From positions 1-5,031 of the forward strand of contig JAKFUJ010000279.1 of assembly GCA_021732805.1 (NCBI GenBank): a stretch of DNA of 5,031 nt. Direction: 5' to 3'. Below, in pieces: positions 1-5,031 of the stretch (positions are counted from its first letter, which is position 1; the number at the start of each line of letters is the position of its first letter). Source of the stretch: Betaproteobacteria bacterium (GTDB taxonomy: Bacteria; Pseudomonadota; Gammaproteobacteria; Burkholderiales; SG8-41). The translations under genes were made by a program, and so were the position numbers. Under the pieces are notes generated by a model, which worked only from the letters and a program-made list of their open reading frames with translations, was not told where the DNA came from and searched no databases.

Positions 1-825
<825 letters not shown>

Positions 826-833
826 CCTGTAGC

Positions 834-847
834 TAATTGTTTTTATT
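834..847 (+). repeat. AT-rich direct repeat, left copy (pairs with 2799-2812)
   Basis: TAATTGTTTTTATT starts 9 bases after the last base of the murA stop codon. It matches TAATTGATTTTATT at 2799-2812 at 13 of 14 positions, in the same orientation. Looser similarity extends on both sides, and an ATGC follows each copy a few bases later. The two copies bracket vapBC and the ligAB-like genes. The match is seen directly; any role as an insertion scar is inference, and low-complexity AT-rich spacers can match by chance. Confidence 0.5.
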
Positions 848-859
848 GATGTTTTTATG

Positions 860-886
860 CTGATGCGCGTGCGGCAGATTTTTCTT
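860..886 (+). terminator. Weak candidate rho-independent terminator after murA
   Basis: An imperfect hairpin can form from 860-866 with 871-877: CTG pairs with CAG, then an A/G mismatch, then TGC with GCG including one T-G wobble, around a GCGT loop. It is followed by ATTTTTCTT. The stem is short and mismatched, so termination would be inefficient. The T-tract abuts the proposed -35 element of the vapB promoter, so the two calls share sequence. Shown as a possibility only. Confidence 0.3.
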
Positions 887-916
887 GCGCCAAATTATGG
901 CTTACACTAAAGTAAG
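885..916 (+). promoter_or_regulatory. Candidate vapBC promoter with overlapping inverted-repeat operator
   Basis: TTGCGC (885-890) and TAAAGT (908-913) are separated by 17 bases and match the sigma-70 consensus at 3/6 and 4/6 positions. The spacing is right but the hexamers are weak. A perfect inverted repeat, CTTAC (901-905) and GTAAG (912-916) with a 6-base spacer, overlaps the proposed -10. VapB-type antitoxins usually bind palindromes at their own promoter and repress the operon with the toxin as co-repressor. The location just upstream of the vapB ribosome binding site fits that role. The binding itself is inference. Confidence 0.4.
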
Positions 917-944
917 GAAATAAATAACAAGAAAGGAATTTGCG

Positions 945-1184
945 ATGACCATTGCCGTATTGACCAGCAAAGGACAGATCACCATCCCCAAATCCGTGCG
1001 CGAGCGGCTGAAAGTCGATGCGGGCGACCGGGTTGAATTTGTCGAAAGTGCGCAGGGTGTGTTCACGCTGGTCGCGGCAACACGCGACGTACAGGCGTTG
1101 AAAGGCCTGATTCCCAAGCCCGGGAGGCCAGTCAGTATTGACGACATGAACCGCGCTATCGCCCGAGCCGGTAGCAAGCGTTGA
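945..1184 (+). CDS. vapB: VapB-type antitoxin, AbrB/MazE/SpoVT fold
   Basis: This 79-residue protein begins with the swapped-hairpin AbrB DNA-binding motif: residues 5-32 contain TSKGQITIPKSVRERL, then a GDRVEF strand. The C-terminal half (about residues 50-79, with IPKPGRPVSIDDMNRAIARA) resembles the toxin-binding tail of antitoxins paired with PIN-domain toxins. Its likely role is to neutralise the adjacent toxin by covering its active site and to repress the operon as a dimer on DNA. The ATG at 945 is supported by AAGGA at 933-937 with a 7-base gap. The stop codon overlaps the toxin start by four bases (TTGA), so the two are probably translationally coupled. The fold is clear; the VapB name rests on the fold and the PIN partner. 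Confidence 0.9.
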   Translation: MTIAVLTSKGQITIPKSVRERLKVDAGDRVEFVESAQGVFTLVAATRDVQALKGLIPKPGRPVSIDDMNRAIARAGSKR

Positions 1185-1579
1185 TCGGTCTCGATACCAA
1201 CGTGCTGGTCCGCTACGTGGTGCAGGATGAGCCTGCGCAATCCGCGGTCGCAACCCGGCTCATCGAAACGAAGCTGTCCCAGGACAACCCCGGGTTCGTC
1301 ACCTCGGTGACGCTTTGCGAACTGGCGTGGGTGCTTGCCGACTGTTATGGCGCGGATCGTCCGAAAATCGCCGCCGTGATCGAGACACTGCTGGCCACGC
1401 GACAGATCCGGGTGGAACATGCTGATCGGGTATGGCGGGCATTGCGGGCCTGGAACGCGGTCGCCGCGGATTTCAGTGATGCGCTGATCGGCGAGATCGT
1501 CGCCGATCATGACGGGGAAAAAACGGTGACCTTTGATCGCAAGGCGGCGAAGCTGCCCGGATTCGAGTTGTTGCAGTGA
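1181..1579 (+). CDS. vapC: VapC-type PIN-domain ribonuclease toxin
   Basis: This 132-residue protein has the PIN-domain plan and all four acidic metal-binding positions: Asp5 in MIGLDTNVLVRY, Glu47 in TLCELAWVL, Asp100 in DFSDALIG and Asp119 in TFDRKAAKL. PIN toxins use Mg2+ or Mn2+ at this site to cut RNA; characterised VapCs cut initiator tRNA, other tRNAs or 23S rRNA, and the target here cannot be read from sequence. The start is TTG at 1181, because the conserved N-terminal strand begins at once (IGLDTN) and no ATG or GTG precedes it in a sensible place. The TTG shares bases with the vapB TGA, which implies coupled translation and a lower toxin yield than antitoxin. Length is normal for the family. 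The frame is intact, so the toxin is probably functional and held in check by the gene upstream. Confidence 0.9.
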   Translation: MIGLDTNVLVRYVVQDEPAQSAVATRLIETKLSQDNPGFVTSVTLCELAWVLADCYGADRPKIAAVIETLLATRQIRVEHADRVWRALRAWNAVAADFSDALIGEIVADHDGEKTVTFDRKAAKLPGFELLQ

Positions 1580-1680
1580 AGAAAATATTGGCCGATGGAA
1601 GCGTATCGACCATGGCCCGTTTATGTTCATGCAATGATTCAAGCGCATGGCACTTCGTGCCTGAATCCGCCAATCTCGAC

Positions 1681-1684
1681 AGGA
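1681..1684 (+). promoter_or_regulatory. Ribosome binding site favouring a TTG start for the LigA-like gene
   Basis: AGGA at 1681-1684, preceded by AC, lies 6 bases before the TTG at 1691. The upstream in-frame ATG at 1595 has only a GAAG-like stretch about 12 bases away. This is the main sequence argument for starting the LigA-like protein at 1691. Confidence 0.4.
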
Positions 1685-1690
1685 TGCCCC

Positions 1691-1951
1691 TTGCGCGACT
1701 ACTGGCTGAGCAAACTTTTTTTTGACCTGCAGGATCCGGCGAAGGCAGCCGAGTTCCGCGCCGGCCGCGCACCGGTGCTCGACCGTTATGAACTGAAACC
1801 GGAAGTGCGTGCCGCGGTGGAGGCTGACGATGTGGCGTATCTGGCGCCGCTGGTGAACCCCTACCTGCTGCGCTTTTATTTCCTTGTCGCCGGCATGCCG
1901 GACGACGAATTCCTGCGGCGGATACGCGCCACCGGAGCAAACCATGGCTGA
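1691..1951 (+). CDS. LigA-like small subunit of a class III extradiol ring-cleavage dioxygenase
   Basis: The protein, 86 residues from TTG 1691, resembles the alpha subunit of protocatechuate 4,5-dioxygenase: an aromatic-rich start (DYWLSKLFFDLQDP), a charged helix (AAEFRAGRAPVLDRYELKPE), then DDVAYLAPLVNPYLLRFYFLVAGM. In LigAB enzymes this all-helical subunit caps the catalytic beta subunit and helps form the substrate pocket; it carries no metal ligands. The 5' end is uncertain. In-frame ATGs at 1595 and 1634 would give a longer form (118 residues from 1595), but the extra N-terminus (starting MEAYRPWP) looks unlike LigA and lacks a good ribosome binding site. A run of eight T at 1716-1723 lies early in the gene; the frame across it gives the family-like sequence. 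The stop overlaps the next gene by 8 bases. The interval 1580-1690 holds nothing else that I recognise. The substrate is unknown. Confidence 0.75.
   Translation: MRDYWLSKLFFDLQDPAKAAEFRAGRAPVLDRYELKPEVRAAVEADDVAYLAPLVNPYLLRFYFLVAGMPDDEFLRRIRATGANHG
1934..1937 (+). promoter_or_regulatory. Ribosome binding site fixing the LigB-like start at 1944
   Basis: GGAG at 1934-1937 sits 6 bases before ATG 1944, inside the end of the LigA-like gene. It selects this start over an in-frame ATG at 1884, whose extra 20 residues are only the out-of-frame reading of the LigA-like gene. Confidence 0.65.
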
Positions 1952-2789
1952 ACTTGCAGGCATTTATGCGGCGAGCCACGGCCCGCTGCTGGTCCGCAAA
2001 TGGGACAGCGTGACGCCGGCGCATCAGGCGGCGCTGACTGCGGCATTTGCCGAACTGGGGCGGCGCATCAGTGCCGCGCGGCTTGACGCACTGGTGATCA
2101 TCTCGCCCGACCACTGGGTCAATTTTTTCATCGATAACCTGCCGATGATCTGCATCGGCGTCGGCGAAACCCACGGCGGCCCCAACGAGCCGTGGATGAT
2201 CAAGGAATTTCCGCATCAGACGCTGCCGGGCCATCCGCAACTGGCGCGCCACATTCTTGATACTGCGTTGGAGTCGGGATTCGAACCGTCGGTATCGCAG
2301 CGGATGATTCTCGATCACGGCTTTTGCATTCCGCTGCTGAAGGCGGGCATTGCGCCGCTGCCGATCGTGCCCGTCGTATTCAATGACATCGAACCGCCGT
2401 TTCCCTCGGTGAAACGCTGTTACGCCTGGGGCGAAATGCTGGCGCGGGCGATTGCGTCCATGCCCGGCGATTTACGTGTCGGTGTTCTGGCCAGCGGCGG
2501 CTTGAGTCATTCGGTGGGTGAGGCGACCATGGGCCTGGTCGAGGAAGCATTCGACCGCGAATGTCTTGCACACTTCGAGGCGGGCCATCCAGCGGCGCTG
2601 TGCGATTTTCTGACACGGCGGCTGCCGCAGGTCGGCAACGGCGCATCGGAGATCCGCAACTGGGTGGCTGCGCACGGCGCGGCAGGCGGGCGCGGCTTTG
2701 AACTGATCAACTACAGCGCGGTGCCGGAAGTGATTGTGGGCTGCGGTTTTGCGGCGTGGAACGTCAACCCCGTCGCCGCGCGGGCTTAA
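1944..2789 (+). CDS. LigB-like catalytic subunit, class III extradiol ring-cleavage dioxygenase
   Basis: This 281-residue protein matches the LigB (PCA 4,5-dioxygenase beta) family in length and motif order. Non-haem Fe(II) ligands are His12 (AASHGP), His57 (SPDHWVNFF) and Glu236 (ASEIRNW). The catalytic base is His189 in ASGGLSH, and the conserved DHGF motif places His125 in the pocket. Further family signatures are VPVVFNDIEPPFPS and RCYAWGEMLARAI. Such enzymes open a catecholic ring next to one hydroxyl using O2. The substrate could be protocatechuate, gallate, a catechol derivative or another diol; motifs alone do not decide. The start at 1944 overlaps the LigA-like gene (ATGGCTGA), typical of a tightly coupled two-subunit enzyme. 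No hydratase, aldolase, dehydrogenase or aromatic-pathway regulator lies in the window, so the remaining pathway must be elsewhere. The gene converges on the mlaF-like gene with only 29 bases between stops. Confidence 0.88.
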   Translation: MAELAGIYAASHGPLLVRKWDSVTPAHQAALTAAFAELGRRISAARLDALVIISPDHWVNFFIDNLPMICIGVGETHGGPNEPWMIKEFPHQTLPGHPQLARHILDTALESGFEPSVSQRMILDHGFCIPLLKAGIAPLPIVPVVFNDIEPPFPSVKRCYAWGEMLARAIASMPGDLRVGVLASGGLSHSVGEATMGLVEEAFDRECLAHFEAGHPAALCDFLTRRLPQVGNGASEIRNWVAAHGAAGGRGFELINYSAVPEVIVGCGFAAWNVNPVAARA

Positions 2790-2798
2790 TACTATAAG

Positions 2799-2812
2799 TA
2801 ATTGATTTTATT
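2799..2812 (+). repeat. AT-rich direct repeat, right copy (pairs with 834-847)
   Basis: TAATTGATTTTATT lies 10 bases after the last base of the ligB-like stop and differs from the left copy at one base. It occupies the 29-base gap between the convergent ligB-like and mlaF-like genes. This gap shows no GC-rich hairpin, so no intrinsic terminator can be supported for either gene. Confidence 0.5.
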
Positions 2813-2818
2813 TAATAT

Positions 2819-3622
2819 TTATGCCGTCAGATCAAGGTCTGCGGCATAGGCTTCCTGCTTGAAATGGAACGGCACCGGGCCATCGGGCAGGCCGCGGATG
2901 AATTGCTTCACAAACGGGTCATCGGATTTTTTTACATCCTCGGTGGTGCCCTGCGCCGCGACTTTTCCGTCGGCAAGAAAATAAACATAGTCGATGGCTT
3001 TCAGCGATTCCTGCGCGTCATACGACACCACGATGGAGGTCACGCCCAGCGCATCGTTCAGGTGACGGATCAGCTTGCCGACGACGTTGCAGGAAATCGG
3101 ATCGAGGCCGGCGAAGGGCTCGTCGTACATGATCAGGTCGGGATCGAGTGCGATTGCGCGCGCGAGACCCACGCGCCGCACCATGCCGCCTGAACATTCG
3201 GAAGGCATCAGCCGCGCTGCACCGCGCAGGCCGACGGCATTCAGTTTCATCAACACCAGATCGTTGATCATGTCTTCGGGCAGAGCGGTTTTTTCGCGCA
3301 TCTGAAACGCGATGTTTTCAAACACCGACAGGTCGGTGAACAAGCCACCCTGCTGGAACTGCATGCCCATTTTCCGCCGCAGCTGATACAGCGCGTCGCG
3401 GTCGAGCGCATGGATGTCCTGGCCGAGCACGCTGACAGTGCCGCGCGAGGGACGCAGTTGCGCGCCGATCAGCCGCAACAGCGTGGATTTGCCGCAGCCG
3501 CTGGCGCCCATGATGCCGATGACCTTGCCACGGGGAATGTCGAGATTGACGGATTTGAAAATCTCCCGCGATCCGTAAGAGTAGGCGAGGTCGCGGATTT
3601 CAACGATGTTGTCGGTGGTCAT
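2819..3622 (-). CDS. MlaF-like ABC transporter ATPase, lone copy with altered H-loop and signature
   Basis: This 267-residue protein has the full MlaF plan, close to the 269 residues of E. coli MlaF: Walker A GASGCGKST (39-47), Q-loop Gln90 in QFQQGGLFTD, LRGAARLMPSE before the signature, Walker B LIMYDEP with catalytic Glu168, D-loop GLDP, and the family tail DGPVPF (247-252). MlaF powers the MlaFEDB complex, which moves phospholipids between inner and outer membranes. Two key positions deviate: the signature is CSGG (Cys143) rather than LSGG or ISGG, and the H-loop histidine is Tyr201 (VVSYDAQE, codon TAT at 3020-3022). The switch histidine is needed for efficient hydrolysis in most ABC ATPases, so activity may be low or absent. 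No mlaE, mlaD, mlaC or mlaB follows; downstream lies a convergent dioxygenase gene. The start has no clear Shine-Dalgarno but fits the family N-terminus. It may be a diverged paralogue; identity as an MlaF-type ATPase is firm, function is not. Confidence 0.88.
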   Translation of the reverse strand: MTTDNIVEIRDLAYSYGSREIFKSVNLDIPRGKVIGIMGASGCGKSTLLRLIGAQLRPSRGTVSVLGQDIHALDRDALYQLRRKMGMQFQQGGLFTDLSVFENIAFQMREKTALPEDMINDLVLMKLNAVGLRGAARLMPSECSGGMVRRVGLARAIALDPDLIMYDEPFAGLDPISCNVVGKLIRHLNDALGVTSIVVSYDAQESLKAIDYVYFLADGKVAAQGTTEDVKKSDDPFVKQFIRGLPDGPVPFHFKQEAYAADLDLTA

Positions 3623-3713
3623 GGCTGCGGCAGGAAGCGGATGAAGGCGAAGTGTAACCTGTCATAGCTGATTTGGTGAACTGCGCGCAACCCGGATTTC
3701 GCCGGAAATACGT

Positions 3714-3719
3714 TACAAT
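3714..3719 (+). promoter_or_regulatory. Candidate -10 element for hisG in the mlaF-hisG divergent spacer
   Basis: TACAAT at 3714-3719 matches the sigma-70 -10 consensus at 5 of 6 bases, but no good -35 lies 16-18 bases upstream, so an activator may be needed. Transcription would begin near 3726, giving a leader of about 75 bases and excluding the in-frame ATG at 3722 from the mRNA. For the opposite strand, GGTGAA (3675-3680) and AGTGTA (3651-3656) read as TTCACC and TACACT, 18 bases apart, a weak candidate for the mlaF-like gene. I see no histidine-rich leader peptide or convincing attenuator in 3726-3802. Confidence 0.4.
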
Positions 3720-3802
3720 TCATGACTTTCCGTGCGCTTGTGCGGCGGTATTCAACCCCAGTTTGCAGTGCCAGTCAGCCACACTTTTTTAAACAGCCCA
3801 TC

Positions 3803-4438
3803 ATGATCACCATCGCCCTGTCCAAGGGCCGCATTTTTGACGAAACCGTGCCGCTGCTGAAAGCCGCGGGCATTGTCGCGCGCGAGAATCCCGAAGCTTC
3901 GCGCAAACTGATTCTGGCGACCAACCGCCGCGAAGTGCGCCTGATCATCGTGCGCGCCAGCGATGTGCCGACTTATGTGCAGTACGGTGGCGCCGACTTG
4001 GGCGTGGCCGGGAAAGACGTGCTGGATGAACACGGCAGTGCGGGTCTGTATCAGCCGCTGGACCTGAAAATTGCCAAGTGCCGGATGATGGTTGCCGTGC
4101 GCAAAGACTTTGATTACGTCGGCGCAGTGCGCCAGGGTGCGCGGCTGAAAGTGGCGACCAAATATGTGCAGACCGCACGCGAACACTTCGCGAAGAAAGG
4201 CATGCACGTCGACCTGATCAAGCTTTATGGTTCGATGGAACTGGCGCCGCTGACCGGGCTGGCTGATGCCATCGTCGATCTGGTCAGCACGGGAGGCACG
4301 CTGAAAGCCAACAATCTGGTGGCGGTCGAGGAGATCGCGCCGGTCAGTTCGCGCCTGATCGTCAATCAGGCCGCACTGAAACTGAAGCGCGCGCAGATCC
4401 AGCCGCTGATCGATGCGTTTGCCCGTGCGGTGGGGTGA
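3803..4438 (+). CDS. hisG: HisG, ATP phosphoribosyltransferase catalytic subunit (short form)
   Basis: HisG joins ATP and PRPP to give phosphoribosyl-ATP, the first step of histidine synthesis. The protein is 211 residues: an N-terminal MITIALSKGRIFDETVPLL strand-helix, the YGGADLGVAGKDVL motif (residues 61-74), and the PRPP phosphate-binding loop DLVSTGGTLKANNL (159-172). It ends at about residue 211 without the C-terminal ACT-like regulatory domain of the roughly 300-residue long form. Short HisG works as a hetero-octamer with HisZ, which supplies activation and histidine feedback; hisZ is not in this window. The start at 3803 is chosen because the family N-terminus begins there. A longer frame from ATG 3722 would add 27 residues unlike HisG and overlaps the proposed promoter. 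There is no strong Shine-Dalgarno before 3803. hisD follows after 2 bases, so they form an operon. Confidence 0.95.
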   Translation: MITIALSKGRIFDETVPLLKAAGIVARENPEASRKLILATNRREVRLIIVRASDVPTYVQYGGADLGVAGKDVLDEHGSAGLYQPLDLKIAKCRMMVAVRKDFDYVGAVRQGARLKVATKYVQTAREHFAKKGMHVDLIKLYGSMELAPLTGLADAIVDLVSTGGTLKANNLVAVEEIAPVSSRLIVNQAALKLKRAQIQPLIDAFARAVG

Positions 4439-4440
4439 AC

Positions 4441-5031
4441 ATGCGCCATCTTGTTACCAGTCGGCCCGATTTTGACGCGCAGCTTGCGGAGCTGCTGGCG
4501 TTTGAATCCGCGCAGGATCCGCAGGTGGATGCCACGGTTGCGGCGATCCTTGCGGATGTAAAAGCAAGTGGTGATGTCGCGGTGCTGGAATACACCTTGC
4601 GCTTTGATGGCGTCACGGCAGGCACGCTCGCCGAACTGGAAATTCCCCAATCCGAATTACAGGCCGCGCTGCAGCGCATCCCTGCTGCGCGGCGCGAGGC
4701 ACTGCAAGCGGCAGCGGCGCGTGTGCGCGATTATCACGAACGGCAGCGCGCGCAATCCTGGGGTTACACCGATGCTGACGGCAACGAACTCGGGCAGCAG
4801 ATTACTGCGCTCGACCGCGCCGGACTGTATGTGCCCGGTGGCAAGGCGGCGTATCCGTCGTCGGTGATCATGAATGCGGTGCCGGCGAAAGTGGCAGGTG
4901 TTGTGGAAATCATCATGACGGTGCCGACGCCGCGTGGCGAAAAAAACGATCTGGTGCTGGCCGCAGCGGCAATCTGCGGGGTTGATCGTGTATTCACCAT
5001 CGGTGGTGCGCAGGCGGTGGCAGCGCTGGCC
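4441..5031 (+). CDS. hisD: HisD, histidinol dehydrogenase (5' part; runs off the right edge)
   Basis: HisD oxidises L-histidinol to L-histidine in two NAD-dependent steps at a Zn2+ site, the last reaction of histidine synthesis. The first 197 codons are present with no stop. Recognisable segments are the N-terminal helical part (VDATVAAILADVKASGDVAV, then LEYTLRFDGV), the AGLYVPGGKAAYPSSVIMNA motif at about residues 127-146, AKVAGV, and TIGGAQAVAALA at the edge, all typical of the NAD-binding half. The Zn ligands and catalytic Glu-His pair lie further on, outside the window. ATG 4441 follows the hisG stop by 2 bases; GGGGTG at 4432-4437, at the end of hisG, can serve as its ribosome binding site, so translation is likely coupled. 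The family normally has about 430 residues, so a little under half is visible. Confidence 0.95.
   Translation, partial: MRHLVTSRPDFDAQLAELLAFESAQDPQVDATVAAILADVKASGDVAVLEYTLRFDGVTAGTLAELEIPQSELQAALQRIPAARREALQAAAARVRDYHERQRAQSWGYTDADGNELGQQITALDRAGLYVPGGKAAYPSSVIMNAVPAKVAGVVEIIMTVPTPRGEKNDLVLAAAAICGVDRVFTIGGAQAVAALA

Noticed and set aside
1684..1725. Small frame MPLARLLAEQTFF as a leader peptide or the true LigA start
   Set aside because: The LigA frame through DYWLSKLFFDLQ fits the family better without any frameshift, and the ATG overlaps the putative ribosome binding site.
902..1963. Long open frame on the minus strand (353 codons) across vapBC and the LigA-like gene
   Set aside because: It is antisense to three well-supported genes, has a low-complexity Arg/His-rich composition, and shows no family motif; long antisense frames are common in GC-rich DNA.
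1473..2318. Minus-strand open frame of 281 codons opposite the vapC 3' end, the LigA-like gene and the LigB-like gene
   Set aside because: Arg-rich translation without recognisable motifs, fully antisense to the LigB-like gene, whose catalytic residues are conserved.
2768..2783. GC-rich CCCGT/GCGGG stem at the end of the LigB-like gene as a terminator
   Set aside because: Only 5 pairs including a wobble, inside the coding sequence, and no T-tract follows directly.
3767..3790. AGTG/CACT hairpin followed by six T as a his attenuator
   Set aside because: Only 4 base pairs with an 11-base loop, and no His-codon leader peptide upstream.
3722..3802. 27-residue N-terminal extension of HisG from ATG 3722
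   Set aside because: It overlaps the proposed -10 region, is unlike HisG, and the family N-terminus begins at 3803.

Overview
The window looks like chromosomal DNA of a proteobacterium, most likely a betaproteobacterium. The codons are GC-rich, the HisG is the short HisZ-dependent form, and murA lies just upstream of a hisG-hisD operon. From general knowledge, not from a search, murA directly followed by the his operon is a common betaproteobacterial order.

Layout: (1) 1-825 is the 3' two thirds of murA (peptidoglycan precursor synthesis), entering from the left edge. (2) 826-944 is an AT-rich gap with a weak terminator-like hairpin, a candidate promoter and a small inverted repeat. (3) 945-1579 is a vapBC-type toxin-antitoxin pair: an AbrB/MazE-fold antitoxin and a PIN-domain toxin starting with TTG inside the antitoxin stop codon. 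(4) 1691-2789 is a two-gene class III extradiol dioxygenase, a short LigA-like subunit overlapping a LigB-like catalytic subunit with all expected metal and catalytic residues. (5) 2819-3622, on the minus strand, is a stand-alone MlaF-like ABC ATPase. (6) 3623-3802 is a divergent promoter region. (7) 3803-4438 is hisG, and 4441 to the right edge is the start of hisD.

How the genes relate: murA and hisG-hisD are housekeeping genes. The roughly 3 kb between them (vapBC, ligAB, lone mlaF) reads as an accessory insertion into an otherwise conserved junction. A 13/14 near-identical AT-rich direct repeat follows both the murA stop and the ligB stop, so it brackets vapBC-ligAB.

The most unusual point is the MlaF-like ATPase. 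It has the family's overall length and C-terminal tail, but tyrosine replaces the H-loop histidine and the signature reads CSGG instead of LSGG or ISGG. No permease, MCE-domain or periplasmic partner gene lies next to it. No CRISPR array, tRNA, rRNA, transposase or integrase was seen. Nothing here is clearly a new type of system; the candidates worth follow-up are the degenerate lone MlaF and the repeat-flanked cassette.
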